Translations under genes and position numbers: made by a program | Assembly: GCF_017873605.1 (NCBI RefSeq) | Contig: NZ_JAGGKI010000002.1 | Location: 372,001 to 436,000 of the forward strand | From: Paenibacillus lactis | Lineage (GTDB): Bacteria; Bacillota; Bacilli; Paenibacillales; Paenibacillaceae | Length of the DNA: 64,000 nucleotides | Direction: 5' to 3' | Notes under the pieces: model-generated | What the model was told of the DNA's origin: nothing | What the model saw: only the letters and a program-made list of their open reading frames with translations | The model's database searches: none | Part shown: positions 55,825 to 64,000 of the stretch, piece after piece | Layout: every line of letters starts with the position of its first letter | Position numbering within the stretch: position 1 is the stretch's first letter

Positions 55825-55858
55825 CATAAAATATTAAGTAAAATATTTAGTAAAATAT
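55825..55858. repeat. Three AT-rich repeats with 12-bp period upstream of the promoter
   Basis: CATAAAATAT, AGTAAAATAT and AGTAAAATAT start at 55825, 55837 and 55849. They lie about 20-55 bp upstream of the minus-strand -35 box, where an UP element or an activator site would sit. Confidence 0.6.
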
Positions 55859-55889
55859 ATTACTTTTTACTAGAATAGTTCGTAAAACT

Positions 55890-56849
55890 TTATTTAACGG
55901 TCTTTCTCCACTGAATGGTGGCACTTAATTTAAAAGGCTCCTTGCCAGTCGTCCCCTTAATCATGCCGAGCAGCTCCTTGGCGGCCAAATAACCGCTCTC
56001 ATAACGCGGGATCGCAATCGTCGTCAGGCCTGCCATGGCCGCCGCGTCCGAGTTGTCAAAGCCGGTAACGGAAATATCCTCCGGCACGCGGAGCCCGTTC
56101 TCCTCGAAAGCCTTGATCGCCCCAAGCGCCATATTATCATTCGCGCATACCAGCACTTCCGGAAGCGAGTTCCCGAGAATCAGAATTTTGGCTGCCTGAT
56201 ATCCGCTCTCTTCGCTGTAGTCCCCATGGAAGTAGTTGCGGCGGTCAAAGAGGATCCCATTCTTCTCCAGCGTATCGACGAATCCGGCGTACCTCTCTTT
56301 ATGGTCAAGCGTAAACTCGAGACCGCCCATAAACCCGAAACTGCGGAACCCCTTATCCACCAACGCCTGCACCATATCGCACATCACCGGATAATTGTCG
56401 ACAAGGACGCTTTTGGTATTGGCAAATGCATTATCGATAATGCGGTCCATGAGCACGACAGGGAATTGAGGGGTCGCCACGGAGATTAAATAATCGTCCG
56501 TCATATGCCGATCCAGGCTTATGGTACCGCTTGCAAATTTGCTGCGCATGAAGTTCGCGCTCGATTTGCTGGTGCAGATGATCAGATCATAGCCGTTCTC
56601 CGTCAGGCAGTGGCTGATGCCCTTAATAATTTTCAAATAATAGTCGCGGTCGAAATCGCTGAATACAAAGATGATCGTGTTGCTGTGATCGGATTTGGCC
56701 GCCTTGTTCGGAAAATAACCTTGCTCCGAGCAGATCCGAAGCACCCGTTCCCGGGTGTCCTTGCCAACGTTCTTCCGTCCGTTGAGCACATTGGATACCG
56801 TCGAAACCGAGACCTCCGCGAGCTTGGCAATTTCCTTTAAACTACTCAT
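55890..56849 (-). CDS. LacI-family transcriptional repressor
   Basis: A 319-residue regulator. The N-terminal helix-turn-helix with SLKEIAKLAEVSVSTVSNVLNGRKNV and hinge region covers about residues 1-60; the rest is a periplasmic-binding-protein-like sugar domain (VVLMDRII, FGFMGG, VCANDNMALGAIKAFEENGLRVPEDISVTGFDN). The ATG follows GGAGGGGGACT. It is upstream of the binding-protein gene on the same strand and probably represses it via the operator at 55761. Confidence 0.95.
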   Translation of the reverse strand: MSSLKEIAKLAEVSVSTVSNVLNGRKNVGKDTRERVLRICSEQGYFPNKAAKSDHSNTIIFVFSDFDRDYYLKIIKGISHCLTENGYDLIICTSKSSANFMRSKFASGTISLDRHMTDDYLISVATPQFPVVLMDRIIDNAFANTKSVLVDNYPVMCDMVQALVDKGFRSFGFMGGLEFTLDHKERYAGFVDTLEKNGILFDRRNYFHGDYSEESGYQAAKILILGNSLPEVLVCANDNMALGAIKAFEENGLRVPEDISVTGFDNSDAAAMAGLTTIAIPRYESGYLAAKELLGMIKGTTGKEPFKLSATIQWRKTVK

Positions 56850-57003
56850 GATTCCAGTCCCCCTCCAAACGCTATGTAATTTTAATATAACATGGTTTTA
56901 TTTTTAATAAAATTTACTTGTTCTGGGTAAACGAATTTTTTTGCCGGAAGCTTCCCCCTGTCACTATATACTTCCGGACCGAACAGCTCCTTTTTTCTCA
57001 AGC

Positions 57004-57028
57004 AAAAAGCAGGCCGTGCCGGGCTGCT
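57004..57028 (-). terminator. Terminator-like hairpin
   Basis: AGCAGGCC/GGGCTGCT stem with one mismatch and, on the minus strand, TTTTT after it. It is a second terminator for the ArsR operon. Confidence 0.6.
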
Positions 57029-57036
57029 TGCAGAAG

Positions 57037-57059
57037 TCCGATTGAAGTTTTCAATCGGA
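57037..57059. repeat. Perfect 10-bp inverted repeat
   Basis: TCCGATTGAA and TTCAATCGGA are separated by 3 nt, between two terminator-like hairpins. No T run on either side; role unknown. Confidence 0.6.
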
Positions 57060-57069
57060 TGCAATAACA

Positions 57070-57104
57070 AAGAACCGTGGCCCTTTTAGCCACGGTTTCT
57101 TTTC
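57070..57104 (-). terminator. Terminator of the ArsR operon
   Basis: GAACCGTGGC/GCCACGGTTTC stem with a short loop; both sides carry T-rich tails. It lies just after the alpha/beta hydrolase stop. Confidence 0.85.
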
Positions 57105-57118
57105 ACGCTATGCACTTC

Positions 57119-57943
57119 TTATCTCGAAATATGGCCCGCTGAAGGCTGCAGAAAGTCCACGATCTCCGGGGCCAGCACCTCCGGCGCCATGACGACAGCC
57201 GAATGGTCTTGGCCTGGAAGCATGCGGTGTTCACAATGCGGGAGCAAGCCGGCCAAAGCGCTGGCAGCGTTATGGAATAAAGCCCCGCTGTTCGCGCCCG
57301 TCATTACCATCACCGGGGCACTGACCTCCCACCGGTCCGTAGGCAATGGTTGACCGGATTGCGTATTTCCCATAATCATTCCGTCGTAAGCCAGCGTATG
57401 CGCTAAACCCTCCATCGCCTTCCAGGATGGGTCTGCCTTCATGAATTCGATGTATTCGCCCGGAATTCCCAGTGCGGCTGTCATGTAGTATTCTACCGCT
57501 TCGCTTCGTTGGTTCCCGGCCATCAATGCATTCAAGTGCTGCACGTATTCCGGCGGTACCGGAGCACGGCTGTCATCGATGATAAACGGCGGTTCGTATA
57601 GAAACAGCTTGCTAACTTTACCGCTGCCGAGGCTGCTGGCTGCATCCAGGGCCAGAACGGCCCCCGATGAGCTCCCGAACACATAGGCGCTGCCGCCTGC
57701 CTCCTGGATAAGGGCTTCCAGGTCTTCGATCTCGCGTTCAACTGCATATGGAGCCGTATCCGCGCTGTCGCCGCGCCCTCTCCGATCGTAATTGTAGACG
57801 GTGAAATGCTCGGACAGCAGCTCGGCAAGGCGCGATCCGTCGTTGTGATCCGCAGCGGCGGAGGACACAAGCACGATTGCCGGTCCCGTACCCTTTTTCT
57901 CATAAAAAATCCGTGTACCGTCTTTCGAAATCACATGGCTCAT
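57119..57943 (-). CDS. Alpha/beta hydrolase
   Basis: A 274-residue cytosolic hydrolase. Strand motif AIVLVSSAAADHNDGSRL, YDRRGRGDS (about 53-61), nucleophile elbow GSSSG (Ser at about 95) and a C-terminal GQDHSAV with the catalytic His. An Asp in the TGANSG region could complete the triad. AAGGAGG precedes the ATG. It is third in the ArsR operon, 15 nt after the AHSA1 gene. Related enzymes are often called peroxidase- or esterase-like; substrate unknown. Confidence 0.88.
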   Translation of the reverse strand: MSHVISKDGTRIFYEKKGTGPAIVLVSSAAADHNDGSRLAELLSEHFTVYNYDRRGRGDSADTAPYAVEREIEDLEALIQEAGGSAYVFGSSSGAVLALDAASSLGSGKVSKLFLYEPPFIIDDSRAPVPPEYVQHLNALMAGNQRSEAVEYYMTAALGIPGEYIEFMKADPSWKAMEGLAHTLAYDGMIMGNTQSGQPLPTDRWEVSAPVMVMTGANSGALFHNAASALAGLLPHCEHRMLPGQDHSAVVMAPEVLAPEIVDFLQPSAGHISR

Positions 57944-57958
57944 CCCAATTCCTCCTTG

Positions 57959-58468
57959 TTATGGTTGATTAATTATGTACTGCATTTGATGCTCGAATCT
58001 TTCCAGCGTCTCCTGGTATCCTTCCACCATGCCCATGGGCTCCGCCTGATCCAGATCCTCTGCGCTTGCAAACTGAGTGATAATGCTCAGCCTTGTTCCA
58101 CCCCTTGCCTCGTCGAATGTGACGGACGTCAGCATATCGCTTCCCTCGACGGGGTTCCACTGCGAGTCTGTAAATGTGTCATTGTAGACAAGCCTCGACC
58201 ATTCCACCACTTCGGTATAAATCGCCTTGCAGAATGCCGTATCTCCCTCACCGGCCGTATCGGGCGCAATCCGGTAGCGCCAAGCGCCGCCCGGTCTTAC
58301 ATCCATTTCGTACACCGTGGCGGTCCAGTTCCTCGGCCCCCACCAGCGTTCGATGTGCTCAGGCTTGGTCCAGCCTTCCCAGGAAAGCTTCAGGGGGATG
58401 GAAACGATGCGTTCCACCGTCAGCTTTCGCTGTTCTCTGTCTTTCGTAATGGTTGTCTTCCTGCCCAT
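57959..58468 (-). CDS. SRPBCC/AHSA1-family protein
   Basis: A 169-residue protein of the START-like fold related to the C-terminal domain of Hsp90 activator Aha1. Hallmarks are SWEGWTKPEHIERWWGP, GGAWRYRI, LVYNDTF and TRLSIITQF, ending in a long helix GMVEGYQETLERFEHQM. These proteins bind hydrophobic ligands and are very often encoded next to ArsR-type regulators, as here. GGGAGGG lies upstream of the ATG. Confidence 0.92.
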   Translation of the reverse strand: MGRKTTITKDREQRKLTVERIVSIPLKLSWEGWTKPEHIERWWGPRNWTATVYEMDVRPGGAWRYRIAPDTAGEGDTAFCKAIYTEVVEWSRLVYNDTFTDSQWNPVEGSDMLTSVTFDEARGGTRLSIITQFASAEDLDQAEPMGMVEGYQETLERFEHQMQYIINQP

Positions 58469-58537
58469 GTGAATCCCTCCCGTCTATTCGGCTCTGCCCC
58501 GGCAGAGCCCTTCCTGTGGATCTAGCAAAAAAGTCAA

Positions 58538-58870
58538 TTAACTCTCCTTTCCGTTCAAGTCGCTCATATAGTCTTCGAAATTGTCGAGTCTCTCTTCCCA
58601 CAGGCGGCTGAAGGAGTCGAGCCACTCGTCCAGTTCCTGGAACGGACGGGCTTCAAGACTATAGATGCGCTGCTGCGCATTCTTGCGGACCTTCACCAAT
58701 CCCGCTTCGTTCAGGATCCGCAAATGCCGGGATACTTGCGGCTGACCGATGTTAAGCAGCTCTACGAGGTCACTTACCGAACGCGGTCCTTGCTTTAATA
58801 GCTCGATAATGTTAAAACGGTTCGGTTCCGAGATCGTAGACAGGGTTAATTGCATTGCTGAAGTGTTCAT
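58538..58870 (-). CDS. ArsR-family helix-turn-helix regulator
   Basis: A 110-residue regulator with the ArsR winged helix: LSTISEPNRFNIIELLKQGPRSVSDLVELL and GQPQVSRHLRILNEAGLVKVRK. The metal-site cysteines of the arsenic/cadmium sensors (ELCVC) are absent, so it probably does not sense metals. The ATG at 58870 has no ribosome site and coincides with the predicted transcription start, which suggests leaderless translation; an ATG at 58855 is an alternative. It heads the operon with AHSA1 and the hydrolase and likely represses itself through the palindrome at 58878. Confidence 0.9.
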   Translation of the reverse strand: MNTSAMQLTLSTISEPNRFNIIELLKQGPRSVSDLVELLNIGQPQVSRHLRILNEAGLVKVRKNAQQRIYSLEARPFQELDEWLDSFSRLWEERLDNFEDYMSDLNGKES

Positions 58871-58876
58871 GATTGA

Positions 58877-58906
58877 AATATACACCAATGTGTATATACG
58901 TGTCAA
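58877..58906 (-). promoter_or_regulatory. Promoter of the ArsR operon
   Basis: Minus-strand TTGACA (58901-58906) and TATATT (58877-58882) are 18 bp apart. The start of transcription would fall near 58870, at the ATG itself. Confidence 0.7.
58878..58897. promoter_or_regulatory. ArsR-type operator palindrome
   Basis: ATATACAC-CAAT-GTGTATAT is a perfect 8+4+8 palindrome lying between the -35 and -10 boxes and overlapping the latter, the usual place for an ArsR-type autorepressor. Confidence 0.75.
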
Positions 58907-59135
58907 CGAATATATTGGCGTAAACATTATTTTTCTTTCAAATGCCTCCCGTCAGCCTCTTCTTCTCAGCATCGTTAACCGGGCGGATCTTCCCTGGTGA
59001 GTGCTCAGTGCTCTATCCTATATCAAAGAGAAAAAGACAGCCCGATCGGGCTGCCTCCCCCTAAAATGAACTGCTTACGAGAAATTGAAATCCCGTCGCA
59101 CCATTACCCTTTTATGCCTCTTTTATGCCTGCACA

Positions 59136-60803
59136 TTAGGGCTGAATGGACACGTCGTGCAGCTGCATTATGCCATTCGGGTGCCTCCAGAATCCTTGCA
59201 CCTTGCTGCTAACGCCGTTCAAATACTCCTGGTGGTGAATGTAGAGCATCGGTGCGAGTTCGACCAGCTTCTCCTGGGCCTGCTTATAGATCGCCTTGCG
59301 TTTCTCCGGATCGTTCTCCTTGCGTCCGGCATCGAGCAGCTGATCCAATTCAGGGTCATTGGTAAAGGTTCGGTTGCCCGGCTCTCCGGCGTTCTTCGAG
59401 TGAAACAGCTCATACATTCCGTAGTCGGCATCGGCCGTGACCGTGGACCAACCGAGCACGAACATATCATGCTTGCCCTCTGCCGTTTGGGCGAGGTAAG
59501 ACCCCCACTCCACCACTTCGATTTTGACGTCGATGTTCAATTCTTTCAGCTTGGACTGGACGTACTCCGCGATCTTGATCCGTTCCGGATTGTCGTTCGT
59601 CCAGATGGACGTCGAGAAGCCTTGTTCATAGCCGGCCTCCTTCAGGAGCTCCTTCGCCTTATCCATATTGTATTCAATCGGCTTCACGCTCGGATCATAG
59701 CCGTTCACGTCCGGGGCTAGCGGGCCGACGGCCGGAATTCCCGTTCCTTCGTAGATGCCCTGCATAATTTCGTCTTTATTGATGGCCATCGTCAAGGCTT
59801 GCCGCACGCGAATATCGTTAAACGGCTTCTTATTGTTGTTGAACCCGATATAAGACAAGCTTAACGACGATTGCCGATTCAGCGACATTCCGTCATTGCT
59901 CTCAATCCGGCTGATGCTGCTTGGCGATACCGGATCGATGATATGGGCATATCCGGTCTCCAGCTCCGCAATCCGCGTCCCCTCTTCGCTGACGACCTTG
60001 AACGTCACCCGGTCCACCTTCGCCTTGGTTCCCCAGTGGTCCGGGTTGGCCGCAAGCTTCACCTCTGAGCCCGGATTCCAGCTCTCCAGCTTAAAGGTCC
60101 CCGTGCCGACCGGATTTTGGGCGAGATAAGCACCGGCCTTTTCGCCGGCATTGACCTTCTCATAATCCAGCTTGATCGCCTCCGCGCTGATTATGCCGAC
60201 GGCCGGATGGGCGAGATGGGCGAGCAGCGGCGAGTAAGGATACTCGGTTATAAGCTGAACCGTGTGTTCATCCACGACCTTGACCTCTTTAATCATAGCG
60301 ACGAGCGAAGCCCGCGGCGATGCGACCTTCGGATCCTGCATACGATCCAGATTGGCCTTCACCACTTCGGCATTAAAAGGCGATCCGTCCGTAAATTTCA
60401 CGCCTTGTCTCAGCTTGAACTCCCACGTTAATTCATCGACAGCCTCCCAGCTCTCGGCAAGCCCCGGCTGGAAGTTCAGGTCTTTATCATGCACCAGCAG
60501 CGTGTTATAGATATGCGATGTCACGATGCTGCTTTGCTGGTCTGTCGACATGTGGGGATCCATCGACGCCGGATCCGAAAGCCAGGCTATCACAAGCTCA
60601 TTAGCTGCCGCCTCCCCGGTATCCTTGCCGGTGTCCGTGCCGGGGTCCTTGTTGTCCGTCCCGGAAGGCGGCGTTGTTGTTCCGCCGCTTGGCGGCGTCT
60701 CCGGGTTAGCGCTCTTGCCGCCGCCTGCGCAGGCCGACAGCAGCAGCGTAAAGATGACCAGCATGCAGATCAGCCACCATTTTGTCCTCTTGTTACCTGT
60801 CAT
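59136..60803 (-). CDS. Oligopeptide/nickel-type ABC transporter binding lipoprotein
   Basis: A 555-residue solute-binding protein of family 5 (OppA/DppA). Signal peptide with lipobox LSAC (Cys at about 24), a long Gly/Pro/Thr linker, then the domain with LAESWEAVDELTWEFKLRQGVKFTDG, VGTGTFKLESWNPG and DIRVRQALTMAINKDEI, all family hallmarks. The start at 60803 lies 9 nt after GGGGGAGG; an ATG at 60812 touches that site. It is divergent from the permease and ATPase genes. Ligand (peptide, nickel or other) is not evident. Confidence 0.93.
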   Translation of the reverse strand: MTGNKRTKWWLICMLVIFTLLLSACAGGGKSANPETPPSGGTTTPPSGTDNKDPGTDTGKDTGEAAANELVIAWLSDPASMDPHMSTDQQSSIVTSHIYNTLLVHDKDLNFQPGLAESWEAVDELTWEFKLRQGVKFTDGSPFNAEVVKANLDRMQDPKVASPRASLVAMIKEVKVVDEHTVQLITEYPYSPLLAHLAHPAVGIISAEAIKLDYEKVNAGEKAGAYLAQNPVGTGTFKLESWNPGSEVKLAANPDHWGTKAKVDRVTFKVVSEEGTRIAELETGYAHIIDPVSPSSISRIESNDGMSLNRQSSLSLSYIGFNNNKKPFNDIRVRQALTMAINKDEIMQGIYEGTGIPAVGPLAPDVNGYDPSVKPIEYNMDKAKELLKEAGYEQGFSTSIWTNDNPERIKIAEYVQSKLKELNIDVKIEVVEWGSYLAQTAEGKHDMFVLGWSTVTADADYGMYELFHSKNAGEPGNRTFTNDPELDQLLDAGRKENDPEKRKAIYKQAQEKLVELAPMLYIHHQEYLNGVSSKVQGFWRHPNGIMQLHDVSIQP

Positions 60804-61030
60804 AGTAAACATCCTCCCCCTTCTTGCGATAAATAGGAAAATATTTCATGCACAGTTAACATATATTTTACTATTTGATATTTATACGAGGATTTTGCAA
60901 AAATCCAAAGATCGACTTTCCATCAGCTATATTGCATATTCCTGATACCAGCTAGATATTAATCCAACATCCGCATGCGCATGTTAGCAACAATTCTCAA
61001 ATTCATATTTTGGAGAAAGGATGATTCCCC

Positions 61031-61933
61031 ATGGATAACCTGACCGCTGATGCTAGAACAACACAGCAGCCCGGCCTGCATGAGGCTCACAGGACTAGAT
61101 GGAAATCTTTCTATTATCGGTTGAGGAAGAATAAAGCGGCATTATTCGGAGGCTACTTTCTCCTATTCGTCATCCTCGTTGCGATAATCGGTCCGCTATT
61201 GACCCAATACGACCCGAGCAAAATCGACTATACGGCCAAATTCCTGAAGCCATCCGCCGATCATTGGTTCGGCACGGACCATAATGGACGAGATATCTTC
61301 ACCCGCATCATTCACGGCATGCGGCTGACGCTGTCGGTCGGCTTCGTCTCCGTCATCATCGGCGCCGCGTTCGGGATCGTGCTCGGGATTGTTTCGGGGT
61401 ATTACGGGGGCAAATGGGATACGTTCATCATGCGGATCACCGACGTGATGCTTGCATTCCCCGGCATACTGCTTGCCCTGGCGATCGTCAGCGTTCTTGG
61501 CAAAAATCTGTTCAATGTCATCATCGCCGTCAGCATTTTCTCCATCCCCATGTTCGCCAGGGTCGTGCGCGGCTCCACCCTTGCCGTACGCCGGCTGGAG
61601 TACATTGATGCCATGCGCTCGCTCGGCGCCAGCGACCGGCGGATTATTTTCGGCCACATACTGCCGAATATCCTGTCGCCGATCATCGTACAGGCTACGC
61701 TCCGGATTGCCGTTGCTATTCTGACGGCTAGCGGGCTCTCCTTCCTCGGGCTCGGGGCCCAGCCGCCCACGCCGGAATGGGGGGCCATGCTGAACGACGG
61801 CCGCAACTATATTACCGACCATCCGCATGTCGCTTTGTTCCCCGGCTTGTCGATCGTGCTTGTCGTCATTGCCTTCAATCTGCTGGGCGACGGACTGCGG
61901 GACGTCCTTGACCCGAAATTAAAAAAATTATGA
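61031..61933 (+). CDS. Oligopeptide-type ABC transporter permease (DppC/OppC)
   Basis: A 300-residue membrane protein. An N-terminal helix after FYYRLRKNKAALFGG is followed by the hallmark HWFGTDHNGRDIFTRIIHGMR and the EAA-like loop EYIDAMRSLGASDRRIIFGHILPN. The end LLGDGLRDVLDPKLKKL is typical. GGAGAAAGGAT lies upstream. It is first of the divergent operon and 16 nt before the second permease. The DppC-before-DppB order is less common than the reverse. Confidence 0.93.
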   Translation: MDNLTADARTTQQPGLHEAHRTRWKSFYYRLRKNKAALFGGYFLLFVILVAIIGPLLTQYDPSKIDYTAKFLKPSADHWFGTDHNGRDIFTRIIHGMRLTLSVGFVSVIIGAAFGIVLGIVSGYYGGKWDTFIMRITDVMLAFPGILLALAIVSVLGKNLFNVIIAVSIFSIPMFARVVRGSTLAVRRLEYIDAMRSLGASDRRIIFGHILPNILSPIIVQATLRIAVAILTASGLSFLGLGAQPPTPEWGAMLNDGRNYITDHPHVALFPGLSIVLVVIAFNLLGDGLRDVLDPKLKKL

Positions 61934-61949
61934 AGGGAGCTGCCGGGCC

Positions 61950-62873
61950 ATGCTCAAGTATTCCGTTCGGAGACTGATTCAGACGATTCCCGTGATCATC
62001 GGCGTCACGATTGTCGTCTTCCTGCTCATGCATCTCATTCCCGGGGACGCGGCACAGGTCATCATCGGGGAAGGCGCGCCGAGAGAGCAAGTCGAACAGA
62101 TCCGGGAAAATCTCGGACTCAACGATCCGCTGCCGCTTCAGTATTGGAACTATGTCAGCGGGCTGCTTCAGGGGGATCTGGGCGACTCGATCCGCAGCAG
62201 CCGGCCGATTGCCGATGAGATTTTCACCAGCCGGTTCTGGATTACGTTAGAGCTCGCCGTGTATAGTACGATTCTGGCCGTGTTTCTCGGCATCCTCGCC
62301 GGCATCATCTCCGCCGTCAAGAAAAGCTCCCCCGCCGACATCGGGGTCATGTTCATCGCCCTGTTCGGGCTGTCGATGCCGAATTTCTGGCTCGGTCTGA
62401 TGCTGATCCAATATTTTGCAGTGGATCTCGGCTGGTTCCGTCCCTCCGGCTGGGGCACCTGGTCGCAGACCGTCCTGCCCGTCATTACCCTTGGGACCGG
62501 CGGTGCCGCGATCATTGCGCGGATGACCCGCTCCAGCATGCTGGAGGTGATCAGCCAGGACTATATCCGCACAGCGCGGGCGAAGGGCGTTCGGGAACGC
62601 GTCATCATCTACCGGCACGCGCTGAAAAATGCAATGATTCCGGTCATCACCGTCATCGGGCTCGAATTCGGCGGACTGCTTGGCGGCGCCGTGCTAACCG
62701 AATCCGTATTCGCGGTCAATGGCATGGGCCGTTATGTGGTCGATTCCATCAGGGGCAGGGATTTCCCGGTCGTGCAGGCTACGGTGCTGGTGCTCTCGGT
62801 CATGTTCGTGCTCGTCAACCTGCTCGTGGACATCTCCTATCGGTATTTCAACAAACGCATTGATTTCGATTGA
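61950..62873 (+). CDS. Oligopeptide-type ABC transporter permease (DppB/OppB)
   Basis: A 307-residue permease. It opens with MLKYSVRRLIQTIPVIIGVT and HLIPGDAA, the family start, with QYWNYVSGLLQGDLGDSI at about 70-87, the loop DYIRTARAKGVRERVIIYRHALKNA and the closing LVDISYRYFNKRI. GAAGGGAG precedes the ATG. It pairs with the DppC-type protein. Confidence 0.94.
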   Translation: MLKYSVRRLIQTIPVIIGVTIVVFLLMHLIPGDAAQVIIGEGAPREQVEQIRENLGLNDPLPLQYWNYVSGLLQGDLGDSIRSSRPIADEIFTSRFWITLELAVYSTILAVFLGILAGIISAVKKSSPADIGVMFIALFGLSMPNFWLGLMLIQYFAVDLGWFRPSGWGTWSQTVLPVITLGTGGAAIIARMTRSSMLEVISQDYIRTARAKGVRERVIIYRHALKNAMIPVITVIGLEFGGLLGGAVLTESVFAVNGMGRYVVDSIRGRDFPVVQATVLVLSVMFVLVNLLVDISYRYFNKRIDFD

Positions 62874-62906
62874 TCGACGAATTCGAAGAGAAGGGAGCGA
62901 GGGTAG

Positions 62907-63923
62907 ATGAAGTCAGCATCAACGCTGCTGGACATTAAGGATTTGCGGACTTCTTTTTTCACGGAGCAGGGGGAGGGCAAGGCCGTGGACGGGGTCAGCC
63001 TGCATGTCCGCAAAGGAGCGACGCTTGGGATCGTAGGCGAATCAGGCTCGGGGAAGAGCATTCTGTCCTTGTCGATTCTCCGTCTCATCTTGAGTCCGGG
63101 CCGGATTGTAGGCGGTCAAATTCTATATAACGGCGAGAATCTGCTGGATAAAACGGACCGGCAGATGCGCAAGCTGCGGGGCAATCAAATTTCGATGATC
63201 TTTCAGGAGCCGATGACATCGCTGAACCCGGTCTTTACGATCGGTGATCAAATCGCCGAGGTTTATCGCATTCACGAGCAGCTGGGCAACAAACAAGCGC
63301 TGGAGAAAGCCGTGCACATGCTGCGGCTTGTCGGCATCCCCTCCCCGGAGAAGCGGATTTCGCAGTACCCGTTCCAGCTGTCCGGCGGGATGCGGCAGCG
63401 CGTCATGATTGCGATGGCGCTCGCCTGCAATCCCGACCTCCTGATCGCGGATGAGCCCACGACCGCGCTCGACGTGACGATTCAGGCGCAAATTCTGGAG
63501 CTGATGAAAGAGCTGCAGCAGAAGCTGCATATGTCGATTATTTTCATCACGCATGATTTGGGGATTGTCGCCGAAACCTGTGATGATGTGGCGGTGATGT
63601 ACTGCGGCAAGGTCGTGGAATATGCCGATGTCCGGTCCCTATTCAAGCATCCGAAGCATCCCTACACCATCGGATTGATGAATTCGCTGCCGCGCCATGA
63701 CGTCGACCAAGAAGCGCTGGAGCCGATCCGGGGCTCGGTGCCGAGCCCATTCGACCTGCAGAAAGGCTGCCGGTTTGCCCCGCGCTGCCCGGATGCCCGG
63801 AAGCTCTGCTATGATCAGCAGCCCGAGCTGTCGGCGCTGACGAACCGCCAGCAGGTCAGCTGCTGGAAGTATACCGATCAATGGGATGCCGTAAGCGAGG
63901 TGAATGATAACGATGAGCGATAA
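62907..63923 (+). CDS. Oligopeptide-type ABC transporter ATPase (DppD/OppD)
   Basis: A 338-residue ATPase. Walker A GESGSGKS (about 40-47), Q-loop QEPMTSLNP, signature LSGGMRQRV, Walker [15 protein letters not shown] and the switch His in FITHDLG are intact. The C-terminal oligopeptide-transporter extension has the cysteine cluster [15 protein letters not shown], a probable iron-sulfur site. It overlaps the next gene by 11 nt. Confidence 0.95.
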   Translation: MKSASTLLDIKDLRTSFFTEQGEGKAVDGVSLHVRKGATLGIVGESGSGKSILSLSILRLILSPGRIVGGQILYNGENLLDKTDRQMRKLRGNQISMIFQEPMTSLNPVFTIGDQIAEVYRIHEQLGNKQALEKAVHMLRLVGIPSPEKRISQYPFQLSGGMRQRVMIAMALACNPDLLIADEPTTALDVTIQAQILELMKELQQKLHMSIIFITHDLGIVAETCDDVAVMYCGKVVEYADVRSLFKHPKHPYTIGLMNSLPRHDVDQEALEPIRGSVPSPFDLQKGCRFAPRCPDARKLCYDQQPELSALTNRQQVSCWKYTDQWDAVSEVNDNDER

Positions 63924-64000
63924 TAGAACCGCAAAGGAATTATTGTCCGTTAAGCATCTGAAGCAGTATTTTCCGATCAAGGGCGGCATCTTTGGACGTA
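63913..64000 (+). CDS. ABC transporter ATPase, DppF/OppF-like (cut by window end)
   Basis: Only about 29 residues are in the window. Starting at ATG 63913 the frame reads LLSVKHLKQYFPIKGGIFG, the classical opening of DppF/OppF-type ATPases. It overlaps the preceding ATPase gene by 11 nt and continues beyond 64000. Confidence 0.85.
   Translation, partial: MSDNRTAKELLSVKHLKQYFPIKGGIFGR

Overview
The window reads as a chromosomal segment of a spore-former of the Paenibacillus group (Bacillota). This is inferred from strong AGGAGG-type ribosome sites, occasional TTG and GTG starts, fairly high GC, two YesM/YesN two-component pairs beside sugar ABC transporters, a SWIM/SNF2 gene pair and a ydaO-type c-di-AMP riboswitch before kdp. 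No rRNA, tRNA, CRISPR array, prophage or intact insertion sequence is visible.

Layout. 0-4.6 kb: a small-molecule kinase-like gene, a membrane-anchored protein, a lipoprotein, a DUF4261-like protein and an AraC regulator. 4.7-14.6 kb (+): a sugar locus with a Gfo/Idh/MocA dehydrogenase, a YesM kinase, a YesN regulator, two permeases, a binding lipoprotein and an (alpha/alpha)6 glycosidase-like protein. 14.6-17.5 kb: a second dehydrogenase and a sugar isomerase/epimerase, divergent from an AraC regulator whose 3' end runs into a four-unit tandem repeat. 17.6-19.7 kb: arylamine N-acetyltransferase and Ada. 20-26.6 kb (-): a second YesM/YesN pair with binding protein and two permeases. 26.6-28.3 kb: a gene-poor, AT-rich stretch with two small membrane proteins. 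28.3-32.9 kb: SWIM protein and SNF2 helicase. 33-35.5 kb: a self-contained 29-residue peptide unit ending in a hairpin of IS150-like ends, then an MmyB-type regulator divergent from a FabF paralogue. 35.6-38.5 kb: ECF sigma factor, RsiV-like anti-sigma and a secreted DUF3298/copper-amine-oxidase-N protein. 38.5-40.6 kb: a hypothetical gene, a CBM9-like protein and uridine kinase.

40.6-48.5 kb (-) is the most distinctive part: a c-di-AMP riboswitch with terminator, a Rossmann-like protein, a translationally coupled 36-residue membrane peptide, kdpF, kdpA, kdpB, kdpC, and a tandem duplication of the KdpD cytoplasmic sensor without any histidine kinase domain and without kdpE. Control of this potassium pump therefore seems to have moved from KdpDE to c-di-AMP.

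49-57 kb (-): proline dehydrogenase, then a third sugar locus (LacI repressor, binding protein, two permeases, ChbG/YdjC deacetylase, serine hydrolase) with a clear promoter and operator. 57-59 kb (-): an ArsR-type regulator, an AHSA1/SRPBCC protein and an alpha/beta hydrolase, apparently with a leaderless start. 59-64 kb: an oligopeptide/nickel-type ABC system, its binding protein divergent from the permease and ATPase genes; the last ATPase runs off the window.
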